From Parvularculaceae bacterium UBA4496 (GTDB lineage: Bacteria; Pseudomonadota; Alphaproteobacteria; Caulobacterales; Parvularculaceae), in assembly GCA_002388885.1 (NCBI GenBank), contig DGNI01000120.1, forward strand, positions 3,987-16,140: a stretch of 12,154 nt of DNA, in the 5' to 3' direction. This document shows, piece after piece, positions 1 to 8,360 of the stretch (its first letter is position 1; each line of letters starts with the position of its first letter). The notes under the pieces are model-generated. The model had not been told where the DNA came from, ran no database searches, and saw nothing but the letters and a program-made list of their open reading frames with translations. The translations under genes and the position numbers were made by a program.

Positions 1-551
1 GCGTCGTTGAACAGGCTTTCACCCTCAACAAGGACGGTCAGGCGTTTCGGCGCATTCAGATCCTTGAACAACGCAATGACGGCCACCGGATCGGTCGCGG
101 AAACGATTGCGCCCAACAGTAAGCAAACGACAATCGCCATGCCTGACATGGCGGAGAGCGAAAACCCGACAATGGCGGTTGATATGACAACGCCGACGAT
201 CGCTAAAAATAAAATTGAGCGCATGTCGGCGAGAAGCTTGCGCAGATCGAGCGACAGAGCGCTTTCAAAGACAAGCGCCGGCAGGAACAGAAACAGGATA
301 ACATCGGATGTAATTGAAAGTCCGCCGATGGACTGCGCGATCTGTTCCCATATGGAACCGCCGCCATGATCGGCGTGAGGATCGTGTGCAACCTCGCCGG
401 CGCCAACGCCGAGCTGTTGCGCAGCAAAGCCGAGGCCGATGCCGACCAGCGCCAGAATGACCGTGTAAGGAATGTTGCTGCGTCGCGCCACCGGCAGCAT
501 CAACACCGCCAGCGTCAGAACGCTTGCCAGTCCAAAGACTACGCCCCACAT
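1..551 (-). CDS. CPA1-family Na+/H+ antiporter, N-terminal part (3' end beyond window)
   Basis: Inner-membrane cation/proton antiporter of the NhaP/NHE (CPA1, Na_H_Exchanger) type, exchanging Na+ or K+ for protons. The frame runs from an ATG at 551 to the left edge without a stop, giving 183 complete codons, so the C-terminal half is missing. Hydrophobic segments lie at about residues 4-20, 29-45, 83-101, 112-131 and 136-160. A His/Asp-rich loop sits between the second and third (around residues 55-63). The family signature SATDPVAVIALF is at 151-162, with the conserved Asp at 154, and EGESLFND at 176-183 ends on the Asn-Asp pair typical of electroneutral CPA1 exchangers. An in-frame TGA lies 45-50 bases upstream of the ATG, so this is the first possible ATG. 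The ribosome site is weak (GGGGTAGG just upstream). The gene follows the decaheme cytochrome after 86 nt and may or may not share its transcript. The family call is firm; the transported ion is not known. Confidence 0.9.
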   Translation of the reverse strand, partial: MWGVVFGLASVLTLAVLMLPVARRSNIPYTVILALVGIGLGFAAQQLGVGAGEVAHDPHADHGGGSIWEQIAQSIGGLSITSDVILFLFLPALVFESALSLDLRKLLADMRSILFLAIVGVVISTAIVGFSLSAMSGMAIVVCLLLGAIVSATDPVAVIALFKDLNAPKRLTVLVEGESLFND

Positions 552-568
552 GGGCCTACCCCAAATTT

Positions 569-604
569 GCGCTCTTTGAGGAAGTGAGAATTCTCAAAAA
601 GCGC
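569..604 (-). other. Intergenic hairpin between cytochrome operon and antiporter gene
   Basis: Two 12-base arms (569-580 and 593-604) flank a 12-base loop. In minus-strand RNA all 12 positions pair, counting one U-G wobble; the plus-strand RNA would have a C-A mismatch instead. The element therefore fits transcription from the cytochrome gene toward the antiporter. A perfect 12-bp palindrome, TGAGAATTCTCA (585-596), overlaps the loop and right arm and offers either an alternative fold or a protein-binding site. After the hairpin the transcript reads AAAUUUGGGG, with no proper U-run, so it is not a textbook intrinsic terminator. It could be a weak terminator, an RNA-processing or stability element, or an operator for the antiporter gene 18 bases further on. 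The fold is seen in the sequence; the function is inferred. Confidence 0.5.
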
Positions 605-637
605 GCCCCAGTTTATTCTTCGCGTGGGCAGCCTACA

Positions 638-3600
638 CTATCTGCCTTGGCTTTTCACGGTCGACTCGGATGAGCCGCCGCGCGCATTTTCCTCCACGGA
701 ATCCGTTACATAGTAAGGCTCGCCATTTTCTCTGAGGAACAGGCGCTCCATTTCGGGCCGCGTAAACGGACGCGAGCCGAGGCGGCCGAATACAGCCATC
801 TGGTGTCCTGTTTCATCGACGGCGCGGTCGCGGTCGAGGCCTTTGGAAAGCGCGAGCGCCGGTTTGACGGTTTTACGCCACGCGATGATTTCAGGCTTCG
901 GTTCCGGCGAGAAACCATAGAAATTGGGCTGCGATTCCGGGCTGGTCAGCTGCAGGACTTTCAGGCCGTTCCGGCCGTCGGCTACGTAAGCGAACAGTGA
1001 TGCATTCGTCGTCGCGACGATGACATCGCGCGCGTCGTTGAGCGCGCCGCCGCCGGTGAATTTCTGATAGACGGACGGGTTCTCCGGGTTTTCAACGTCG
1101 ATGATGACGAGGCCTTCGGACTTCGCCGCCACATAGGCATAGGTGCGGGCCACATAAATCTTTTGCGCATCGGCAAGCGAAACGCTCGCATTTTCAACCA
1201 GTCTTGGAGATGCGAGATCGGTGACGTCAAATACCTTGAAGCCGCCTGCGTCAGTAACGAAGAGATACCGGAACTGCAGCGCGCTGGCGCGTGCATCGTT
1301 CATCGCAATGATGGTTTCCGTACGCGGATTGAGCGGATCGTCGAGATTGATGACAGCGAGTCCCGCGTTCGTCGTGATGTAGGCGTAATGGCCACCCAGC
1401 GTAATGTGCCGCGCACCGTTCAGCACGCCACCTTCATTCCATGTGAGGGCGCGTTCAAAGAAATTGTTGCGCGGTTCTCCGTCGGCCAGCGTGTTGACAT
1501 CCACGAGGATCAGGCCTTCCTCGGCGTCGGTGACGATGGCGTAATTGTAAATCGGATGGAACGGCTGTTCGTCATTCATCGCCTGCATTTCTTCGGTGTT
1601 TCGCTCCGGCGCGATCGGCTGGTTCGTCGGCAGCGCCATACAGGTGGCGTTTGTCGTTTTGACATGCGTGTCATGACCGAGCGGGGAGAACGGCGCCGTC
1701 AGGAAGCGTTCGGAAAGCCCCTTGTTGGCGATAGAGGCGACGTCATAGGCGCGGAACCCGCCCTTGCCCTCAGCGACGAAGAGATACTCGCCGCGAAGCT
1801 GCAGGCAGTTTACGGAGCCGCCTGTATCCTGAACCACATTGGCGATTTCTTCGAGCGCGCCGGTTTCCCCGGACAGGCCGTCGCCGAACGTGTCGCCGCG
1901 GGTCCAGTTTTTAAGCTCGCGTCCATTCTTTTCTACATGCGCTTTGTAGTAATCGGGATACGCGTATTTCTGGAGGTAAGAGCCGAACACCGCCTGCGGC
2001 TCGTCCCATTCGGTCACGCGCACCGCCTCAATGGCGCCGTCAAGGCCGGTATAGGCGTGCAAACCGACAAAGTTCACGAAGTTGGTGCCGAGCAGCATGA
2101 GCTGCGCCATGATCGCGTTATTGTCGTTATCGGCGGACAGGTGACAGTCACTGCAGGTTTTCGTCTCGGTTTTTCTCACCGTATGCGGGAAGTGTGGTGC
2201 AAACGCCTGACTTGAAAAACCGACAGCAGAAATCGGCGGCTGCTGCACATAGATGCGCTCGCGGTTGACATTGGTCGATGAGAGGATCAGCGCCGAGGAC
2301 GACCGAACGGGTGCGATGGCGTTGTTCTTCGTGTCCTGGTGCTTGCCGAGCTGGAACATCTGGTCCCGCGCCACTTGCGGATTGTAGGTCGCGTAATTGC
2401 GGGTCGTGCCGCCTTCATATTTATGCGACTCCGCCTGCCAGTTCGCTTCGATGGGCAGGTGGCAACCGCCACATGATGTCGTCCAGGAGAGGTGGCAGGT
2501 ATAGCACTCCATCTCCTCGTCCTTGTGGGCGAGGTTGGACTTGTCGGAGCGTACGCCCCAGTTGAGCGAGCCGTCGTCAGCCATGGATACGGTTTTCGCC
2601 CGCGCAGACTTGGCGTTGTAGTTCGCCGATCCCGGCGTCACGCTGTCCTTGACGAGCGAAACTTCCCATTCGAGCTCGGGATCGATGATGGAGCGCTGAA
2701 CAAGAACGTCGCGTCCGCTGCGCTTCATCCATTCAAAACGGTTGCGTCCGTCAGGGTTTTTCAGGATCGCGAGATCGCGCCCGTTCGGGCCTGCGGCGGG
2801 GCCGGTGGTTTTCAAGTTCGGATACTCGTCGACCGTGCCGTGGCAATCCTTGCAGCGGATTTCGACAGCGTTGGCGACCTCGCCATGGATATAGCCGTTG
2901 CCGTGATTGTCCTGTGAATAGTGGCAATCCGCGCATTGCATGCCGACTTCCGCATGGATCGACATCATGTGCACGGACTTGCCGGGATTGACGCCCGCCT
3001 CGACAAACTTGCCTTCGTCGTCCTTGCGCCATTTCTCCGGATCGTCGTTGGAAACGATGTTGCCGTCGGCATCGAGCAAATTGCCGTCGCGGTCACGTTT
3101 CAGGATCGCGCGGAAATTCCAGCCGTGACCGTGATAGTCGGCGAATTGCGTATCGTTGAGCTGAGGGTTCAGGTCATAAACATCGCGCAGGAAGTCAAGC
3201 TTCGCCCATTTGCCGCGAACGGCGGCGCCTTCCGGGTTGCGATCAAGCACTTTGCGCTGCTCTTCCATGGTCGGATATTTCTGTTCCTCCGGCCACATGA
3301 ACGGCGCGTCGGATTCATAATCCCACATGGTGTAACCGAGATAGGTGTTCAGGAACATGTTCGGCTGGTGCATGTGGCAGATCATGCATTGCGACGTCGG
3401 GATCGCGCGCGTGAACGTATGCTGTAGGGGGTGACCCGGTTCGTTTTTCGGAATCGTCGGGTCGGCGGTAATCGTCTCGCCGTCGCGGCCATACTGTGTG
3501 TACGTCAATGCATGACGCGGCTCGCGGTCATTGGCGTAAATGACGTGACAGGATGCGCAACCCGAAGAGCGGTAATCGCCCGGATTGTCATTGGTGCCGA

Positions 3601-4582
3601 GGAACCAGGTGAACGGATCGTTGAGGCGCGTCTTGTGAATGTTGAGTACTGGGATCGCGACGCGAAGGCCAGTGCCGGGACCGCGGTTCGACTGGCGAAT
3701 GTCAGGACGGCCCGGCTCTTCCAGCCGCTGTAACTGACCCAATGGATTCGGCAGGCCGACTTCGGCGAATTGCGTCAGGATATTGCGTCCGCCGCGCTCG
3801 AACACGCGGAAAATATCCGCTGGCGGAATGACTTGCCAGGTCGGCAGGGGCGCCAAAAACGGCAACGCGCCGCGCGCCATGGCCGCTTCTGAAGGCTGCG
3901 TCGGGCACCCCATCGGTCCGTCTTCAACGGGTTCTCCCGGCGAGCAGATCGCCGCCGGTTCACCGTCGCGGGTGTAGGACTCGCCGAGAACATAATTCTT
4001 GAACGGCAGGATGCCGTTGTTGTACGCGGCGCCGCCCATGAACATCGCGCCGGTTGCCATCAGCGAGCGTTCGGCGGCGAGGATTTCGCGCATGTGGCAG
4101 TTGCCGCAAGCCTCGCGCGCCACGCGATAATCCGATGGGTTTACGAAGCGGATGAATTCCGGCGCTTCCTTATTAAGCAACGCATAGGAATGTTTCGGGT
4201 TCGCCGAATGCGGGAAATGCCAGCTTTCCGGATATTTCGGCAGCACATGGGCGCGGTCGCGGGCGTCATCATATTCCGGCGTATTATCAACAAGCCCGCG
4301 CGCGAAAACCGAAGCGTTGCCGCCATGGCAATCCGTACAGCCGATGCGCAGGTCGGCTGTCGGGCTGTGCATGGTAGGCGCGTCTGTCGCCGTGTGGCAG
4401 GAAAGGCAGCCGTCGCTTTTTGCTGCGACGTCTTCGGTAGTTTGATAAACCGGCGTTGGTTCGGCGCGTACGAGGGAATAATCGCGCTCGACGGGTTTTT
4501 CTTCGTCAGCGGCGAACGCGACGCCAGAAAGCAACGTTAACGCGGCCGCCATTCCGGCGCATATGTTCACAAGCACGCGCAT
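638..4582 (-). CDS. Secreted decaheme c-type cytochrome fused to an LVIVD-repeat beta-propeller
   Basis: Large exported electron-transfer protein of 1314 residues. A Sec signal peptide covers about 1-24 (cleavage after VAFA) and there is no lipobox. Ten CXXCH heme sites start at residues 59, 82, 159, 342, 399, 550, 577, 693, 704 and 810; the pair at 693 and 704 is only six residues apart, which suggests closely stacked hemes. No CXXCK site is present, which argues against an NrfA-type nitrite reductase. From about 920 to 1215 the hemes stop and six beta-propeller-like repeats follow (near 932, 1013, 1066, 1105, 1148 and 1197), with motifs such as YAYVAAKSEGLVIIDV, matching the LVIVD repeat family. 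An 84-residue basic tail with no recognised domain closes the protein. Non-heme cysteines at 213/226 and 926/981 could form disulfides. The start ATG overlaps the stop of the barrel gene by one base (TGATG) and lacks a clear ribosome site, implying translational coupling. Likely location is the periplasm or cell surface, working with the barrel; the substrate is unknown. Confidence 0.88.
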   Translation of the reverse strand: MRVLVNICAGMAAALTLLSGVAFAADEEKPVERDYSLVRAEPTPVYQTTEDVAAKSDGCLSCHTATDAPTMHSPTADLRIGCTDCHGGNASVFARGLVDNTPEYDDARDRAHVLPKYPESWHFPHSANPKHSYALLNKEAPEFIRFVNPSDYRVAREACGNCHMREILAAERSLMATGAMFMGGAAYNNGILPFKNYVLGESYTRDGEPAAICSPGEPVEDGPMGCPTQPSEAAMARGALPFLAPLPTWQVIPPADIFRVFERGGRNILTQFAEVGLPNPLGQLQRLEEPGRPDIRQSNRGPGTGLRVAIPVLNIHKTRLNDPFTWFLGTNDNPGDYRSSGCASCHVIYANDREPRHALTYTQYGRDGETITADPTIPKNEPGHPLQHTFTRAIPTSQCMICHMHQPNMFLNTYLGYTMWDYESDAPFMWPEEQKYPTMEEQRKVLDRNPEGAAVRGKWAKLDFLRDVYDLNPQLNDTQFADYHGHGWNFRAILKRDRDGNLLDADGNIVSNDDPEKWRKDDEGKFVEAGVNPGKSVHMMSIHAEVGMQCADCHYSQDNHGNGYIHGEVANAVEIRCKDCHGTVDEYPNLKTTGPAAGPNGRDLAILKNPDGRNRFEWMKRSGRDVLVQRSIIDPELEWEVSLVKDSVTPGSANYNAKSARAKTVSMADDGSLNWGVRSDKSNLAHKDEEMECYTCHLSWTTSCGGCHLPIEANWQAESHKYEGGTTRNYATYNPQVARDQMFQLGKHQDTKNNAIAPVRSSSALILSSTNVNRERIYVQQPPISAVGFSSQAFAPHFPHTVRKTETKTCSDCHLSADNDNNAIMAQLMLLGTNFVNFVGLHAYTGLDGAIEAVRVTEWDEPQAVFGSYLQKYAYPDYYKAHVEKNGRELKNWTRGDTFGDGLSGETGALEEIANVVQDTGGSVNCLQLRGEYLFVAEGKGGFRAYDVASIANKGLSERFLTAPFSPLGHDTHVKTTNATCMALPTNQPIAPERNTEEMQAMNDEQPFHPIYNYAIVTDAEEGLILVDVNTLADGEPRNNFFERALTWNEGGVLNGARHITLGGHYAYITTNAGLAVINLDDPLNPRTETIIAMNDARASALQFRYLFVTDAGGFKVFDVTDLASPRLVENASVSLADAQKIYVARTYAYVAAKSEGLVIIDVENPENPSVYQKFTGGGALNDARDVIVATTNASLFAYVADGRNGLKVLQLTSPESQPNFYGFSPEPKPEIIAWRKTVKPALALSKGLDRDRAVDETGHQMAVFGRLGSRPFTRPEMERLFLRENGEPYYVTDSVEENARGGSSESTVKSQGR

Positions 4583-6309
4583 CAGTAGGTCAGCACCACG
4601 TTGAAAAGAACGGAATAATAAAGATCGCGACCCTCATCGTTTTCAAAAAGCTGTTTAAAACCGTCGCCGGGTTTCAGCGCAGCGCCGGACAAACGGAAGA
4701 CGACATTTTGAATGAAGTTCGGGCGATAGATGATCGCGCTTGAAGCGTCCCAGCCGATGTCGTTGTCGATGTTGCCCTGAACACGCAACGCTTCGAGCGT
4801 ATCGGTCTTGTGGAACCACAGCCGGTTCAAGTTCGCGGAAACGCGCAGCTCCGGCAGAATATCGAAATCCGCGCCGGCCCCGGCGAGAATAAGTCCCGGA
4901 TTGTTGAAGTTGGACTGGCCCTGTTCCTTCGTCGAACGCAAATCCGGCAACACGCCGTTACGGCCATTGACGCCGATGACGCGTCCGCCGCCAAGGAACT
5001 GCACGCCCTGACGGATCCAGTAGCTTGTGTCCGCGCCGGCGAATTGCGGGTTTTCGAAAATCGCATCGAAGCCGCGTTCGACATTGTCATAAGGATTGCC
5101 GTCGCCGCTGGCGAACAGACCTGAAAGCCGAACGCGAGCCCAGCCGCGATCATAGGACGGTTCAACTGCTACAAAGAACGAACGGATTTTCGCCTGTTGG
5201 TCGGTGAAAATGTTGTCGCGGTCTTCGCCGAGCGCGTAATAGGCCGATGCCGTCAGGTTGATCCTTCCGATCCGGCCGTCCGCATTATAGCCGAGATAGA
5301 CTACGTCGTAGTCTCGGCCGCGCAGATTGCCGATCAGCGCCGGGCGCACCGGGAAACCGTTCTTGTCGATTTCGATGTCATCGCGTTCGCGGTTGAGATT
5401 GTAGACGACTGTCGCCTGACTGGTCATGCCGGGGAAGGGCAGGTCCTGACGGTAGAGGTTGGCGAGGAAAACATAATCGTCGCGCGGTCGCGTGGTGACG
5501 TCATTGAGGCCGGAGTTCGTATCTTTCTCAAGCCGTGTGAACGCTGCGAGATTGTACTGAAAGCGGTTGTTGTCGCGATTGCCGAAAACCCGGACGCCAA
5601 GCTGATTGTCCTGAAACAGAAAACCGCGGAAATCGGACGAGAAGGGCTGAATGCCGACGCGCACGGAGTCGAAGTCATAGCGTTCGGAGACATTGCGGAT
5701 GTGATAGTCGACAAAGGCTTCCTGCAGACCGATGAAGCCGTCATGGCGTGTCAGTTTTTCCGACGGCTCCACGTAAAGGATGCGCCGTTCTTCAACCCGC
5801 GCGAAATTGTAGTTGAAAACCGGCGTCAAGCGGAATTCGAGATCCTGCGGCTTGTAAGCTGTTGAGCCTTTGATTAGCGAAAAGCTGGTGATGAGGTTCT
5901 GGTTAAAACCGAAACTGTCGCTGTCGCCGAAAACATCGAGATCGCCAGGGTCGGTTGTTGTCTGAATGCCGACGGGCAGCGGGAACGAGCGCGGCTCGAC
6001 CACCGTGTCGGAAACGATTGCGGCGACGAAAAACCAGTCGTCGCCAAAGATTGGCCGGTCGCCCTTGATGGTGTTCTGGTTATAGGGGTCCCACCATTTC
6101 GTTTCGAGCAGCCCTAGGTTTTCGGCAAGGCGCCAGCGGTCGGGCACGGCGGGCGCGCATTCGGTAAACTCACGGCCGTCATCTCGGCAGTCGGGATATT
6201 CGCCGAGGCGCGGCGGCGCAACGGCCCCGGGGTTCAACGGCTCATCCTGCGCCAAAGCGGGCGCTGCAAGGACGCCAATAAAAAGGGATATGACCGCGCT
6301 GCGGATCAT
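4582..6309 (-). CDS. Outer-membrane beta-barrel protein, putative porin partner of the decaheme cytochrome
   Basis: Protein of 575 residues with a Sec signal peptide at 1-20 (cleavage after APALA, mature start QDEP). The mature sequence is rich in alternating polar/hydrophobic aromatic strands and Asp/Asn/Arg-rich turns, and it ends in YYSVLFNVVLTY, with a terminal aromatic residue as expected for barrels inserted by the BAM machinery. There are no heme motifs. The only cysteines are C41 and C51, in the N-terminal segment before the barrel, and probably form a disulfide. The length would suit roughly 16-22 strands, shorter than MtrB. I do not recognise a specific family. The start directly abuts the lipoprotein stop (TAG then ATG), and the stop shares a base with the cytochrome start. 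This arrangement supports a barrel that holds or serves the cytochrome, analogous to MtrB or PioB, but a general porin or an export barrel remains possible. Confidence 0.8.
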   Translation of the reverse strand: MIRSAVISLFIGVLAAPALAQDEPLNPGAVAPPRLGEYPDCRDDGREFTECAPAVPDRWRLAENLGLLETKWWDPYNQNTIKGDRPIFGDDWFFVAAIVSDTVVEPRSFPLPVGIQTTTDPGDLDVFGDSDSFGFNQNLITSFSLIKGSTAYKPQDLEFRLTPVFNYNFARVEERRILYVEPSEKLTRHDGFIGLQEAFVDYHIRNVSERYDFDSVRVGIQPFSSDFRGFLFQDNQLGVRVFGNRDNNRFQYNLAAFTRLEKDTNSGLNDVTTRPRDDYVFLANLYRQDLPFPGMTSQATVVYNLNRERDDIEIDKNGFPVRPALIGNLRGRDYDVVYLGYNADGRIGRINLTASAYYALGEDRDNIFTDQQAKIRSFFVAVEPSYDRGWARVRLSGLFASGDGNPYDNVERGFDAIFENPQFAGADTSYWIRQGVQFLGGGRVIGVNGRNGVLPDLRSTKEQGQSNFNNPGLILAGAGADFDILPELRVSANLNRLWFHKTDTLEALRVQGNIDNDIGWDASSAIIYRPNFIQNVVFRLSGAALKPGDGFKQLFENDEGRDLYYSVLFNVVLTY

Positions 6310-8319
6310 CTATTTCCCCTGACAGACATTTTGTTCATCGGAACCGACAAACGGATTGAACGGACAGTTGATGTAGCGCAGCCGCACCGGCGCGCCGTTG
6401 ACGGATATGACGATCTGATCGGCGCGGATCGCCGACGGCGCGTTGTTGATCGCACCGCCGAGCCGCTCGCCGGCGTTATGCACGCCGAGGAAAGAAATCA
6501 TGTCGTCCTGATCGATGCCGTCGCCCGAAACGCCGATGCCGCCGACAAGAATATCGCCGCGATAGATCGGGACCGAGCCCGGAAAAATCTGAATGCCGTT
6601 CTGCAGCCGGTTCTGCGTGCCGCCGAGGCTCGGAATATCCGGCAGCGCGGAACATGCGGGCGCCGTGTCAGGATTATTGCCAAGAACATGCCCCACATGT
6701 TGCAGGATGTTGTCGACGATGAGCGACGCCTGCAGGCCGGTGTCGAAAATACTCCATTGCGTGATTGGAAGGGAAAGCGGCCCGTTTGCGGTTCCAACTT
6801 CGCCATCCGGAAAGTACGGGCGGGAGAGATTGCCGCCGGAGCGGTCTGCGAATGCGAACGTGCCGGTGAGCGCTGTCGGATCGGGAATGAAATCGCGCAC
6901 GTCCTGAACAAAGCTCGCGACTGACTTTGTCGTATTGAACCCGGCGATGGAAGGGCCCGGCGTGCCGGTTAAATCAGCGGCGGCGACATCATTCGAGAAA
7001 AAGGCGGCTGTGCGCGCTTTTTGGAGCGAAACATCCGTGCCGAAGATCGGCGCGTCCGGTCCGCGCACGATGCCGAGGATTTGACCGTTCGTGTCGACGA
7101 TCGAAATCGAAACCTGCGCGCGGGAATTGAGCGGCTGCCTGATCTGGCCGCGCGCCGCCGTCATGATCGCGAATGCTTCTTCGAGAAGGGCGGTGACCTC
7201 CGCGGCGGTCAGGGGCGAGGCGACGCTGGCGCCGTCAGTGCCGCTAATCGCCGGGTAACGGTTGGTTCCGGCGCCATTGGTCAACACGTATATGTCGGAA
7301 TTTGAATATTCGGCGCCTGTGGCCTCACGAATGCCGGAACCTTCCGCGCCATAGGCTGTCCCGGCGTAAACGCCGCCGCCCGAGGCGCCGTCGAAATAGG
7401 CGGTAACATCTACAAGATCACCGGCGACGCCGCCGGTAATGGAGGCGAAGGACGGCGCGGAACTTGGCGTACTCATCAAATCGCTGTCAATCGTATCCGT
7501 AAAACGCAATGTCGTGCCGTCCACGGCGATCCGGTTGGCGCGAATGGTCGCCGGCGCTTTAAACCCTGAGGTTCCCGCCCACGCGATCGCTTCCTCATCA
7601 CTTGTATCCACGTCAAGAATGTTCGGGTCAAAGCCGTAATCGTCATCGGTGATGACGCCGATGCCGCCGACGACAAACCCGTCCTTGTAAAGAGGAAACC
7701 CGCCGGGGTCAGCCGCAAGGCCCAGCGGCGCGCGCTGCGGCCCGATGGTTGGCCCGCCGCCGATGGCGCGCGTGTTGAGGTCAGAGCAGGGGAGCTGTGA
7801 GAACTGCACGCCGAACAGCGGCCCGCTCTCAAGACCGACCGTTGTCGGCGCCGGCGGGAAATGTTCCTGCACGATCTGGCTCGCCGTGCGCGTTGAAAAC
7901 GCATTGCCGCCGGACGAAAGATAGGCGCCAGTGATCGCTTTTGAAATTGCGGCGAGCGTCGCCGGCACTTCTACGCCTTGCAGCGAACTGCTTGGCGTAC
8001 CGGAAGGACCGTCGCGAACAGTCGTTAATGTTCGAGCGCCGTTCATCTGGAAGACTGCGATCACGTTACCGACACGATCGACCACGGCGATGGTGGCGGG
8101 CGCAGATCGCGCCTGGGCTTCGCCGACCGCTTGCGCAACGATGGTTTCGACTTCGCTGACGGTGAGGCTTCTCAGTTCCGCCTTGAACAAGGGAGATGTT
8201 GCGGGCGGAGGCGCCGGGGTTGTTATCGGGGGCGGCTGCGTCGTGCTTTCACCGCCGCCACAAGCGGCAAGCGCCAGCATCGATGCTGCTGCGAACAATA
8301 ATTTTTTCGCCGCCGGCAT
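6310..8319 (-). CDS. Lipoprotein with tandem HbpS/GlcG-like (heme-degrading family) domains
   Basis: Lipoprotein of 669 residues. The signal MPAAKKLLFAAASMLALAAC gives a lipobox with the lipidated Cys at 20, followed by GGGE. There is no Asp at +2, so by the E. coli rule it would go to the outer membrane. A Pro/Thr-rich linker spans about 28-43. Two domains of the HbpS/GlcG (DUF336, Haem_degrading) type follow. Domain 1 (about 47-262) has LTVSEVETIVAQAV, ATIAVVDRVGNVIAVF and a closing FPLYKDGFVVGGIGV. Domain 2 (about 368-635) has LTAAEVTALLEEAF, VSISIVDTNGQILGIVRG, a KARTAAFF segment and a closing VPIYRGDILVGGIGV. Each carries insertions, so both are longer than the usual 140-residue domain. 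Known HbpS proteins bind or sense heme; GlcG proteins lie in glycolate operons, with unclear function. Next to a decaheme cytochrome and a barrel, a surface heme-binding or structural role is plausible but inferred. The start has a strong ribosome site. Non-lipid cysteines are at 178, 556, 652 and 666. Confidence 0.8.
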   Translation of the reverse strand: MPAAKKLLFAAASMLALAACGGGESTTQPPPITTPAPPPATSPLFKAELRSLTVSEVETIVAQAVGEAQARSAPATIAVVDRVGNVIAVFQMNGARTLTTVRDGPSGTPSSSLQGVEVPATLAAISKAITGAYLSSGGNAFSTRTASQIVQEHFPPAPTTVGLESGPLFGVQFSQLPCSDLNTRAIGGGPTIGPQRAPLGLAADPGGFPLYKDGFVVGGIGVITDDDYGFDPNILDVDTSDEEAIAWAGTSGFKAPATIRANRIAVDGTTLRFTDTIDSDLMSTPSSAPSFASITGGVAGDLVDVTAYFDGASGGGVYAGTAYGAEGSGIREATGAEYSNSDIYVLTNGAGTNRYPAISGTDGASVASPLTAAEVTALLEEAFAIMTAARGQIRQPLNSRAQVSISIVDTNGQILGIVRGPDAPIFGTDVSLQKARTAAFFSNDVAAADLTGTPGPSIAGFNTTKSVASFVQDVRDFIPDPTALTGTFAFADRSGGNLSRPYFPDGEVGTANGPLSLPITQWSIFDTGLQASLIVDNILQHVGHVLGNNPDTAPACSALPDIPSLGGTQNRLQNGIQIFPGSVPIYRGDILVGGIGVSGDGIDQDDMISFLGVHNAGERLGGAINNAPSAIRADQIVISVNGAPVRLRYINCPFNPFVGSDEQNVCQGK
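6316..6320 (-). promoter_or_regulatory. Ribosome binding site of the barrel gene, inside the lipoprotein 3' end
   Basis: AGGGG on the minus strand lies six bases before the barrel ATG at 6309. The same bases encode the last residues of the lipoprotein (Gln-Gly-Lys). The barrel thus has its own initiation signal despite starting directly after the upstream stop. This supports the 6309 start and coupled translation of the two proteins. Confidence 0.6.
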
Positions 8320-8324
8320 TATCT

Positions 8325-8331
8325 CTCCCTC
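8325..8331 (-). promoter_or_regulatory. Ribosome binding site of the tandem HbpS-like lipoprotein gene
   Basis: GAGGGAG on the minus strand lies five bases before the ATG at 8319. It fixes the start that yields the lipoprotein signal peptide. The surrounding 22 bases (8317-8338) nearly duplicate the leader of gdhA at 9864-9886. The 41-nt gap to the gdhA stop shows no clear terminator or promoter. Confidence 0.65.
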
Positions 8332-8360
8332 AGACCCCGGTTCAGCCGCTTTACAACGAC

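Noticed and set aside
265..549. A 94-codon minus-strand frame at the left edge
   Set aside because: It overlaps, in another frame, the antiporter coding sequence, which reads cleanly through the conserved ATDPVA and FND motifs.
1163..2215. A 350-codon open frame on the plus strand opposite the decaheme cytochrome
   Set aside because: It is the antisense of the propeller and linker coding region, has no plausible ribosome site and no family features, and is a GC-driven shadow.
638..4582. Decaheme protein as a nitrite reductase, hydroxylamine oxidoreductase or ordinary PioA/MtrA
   Set aside because: There is no CXXCK site, and heme spacing, length (1314 residues) and the C-terminal propeller fit none of these families.
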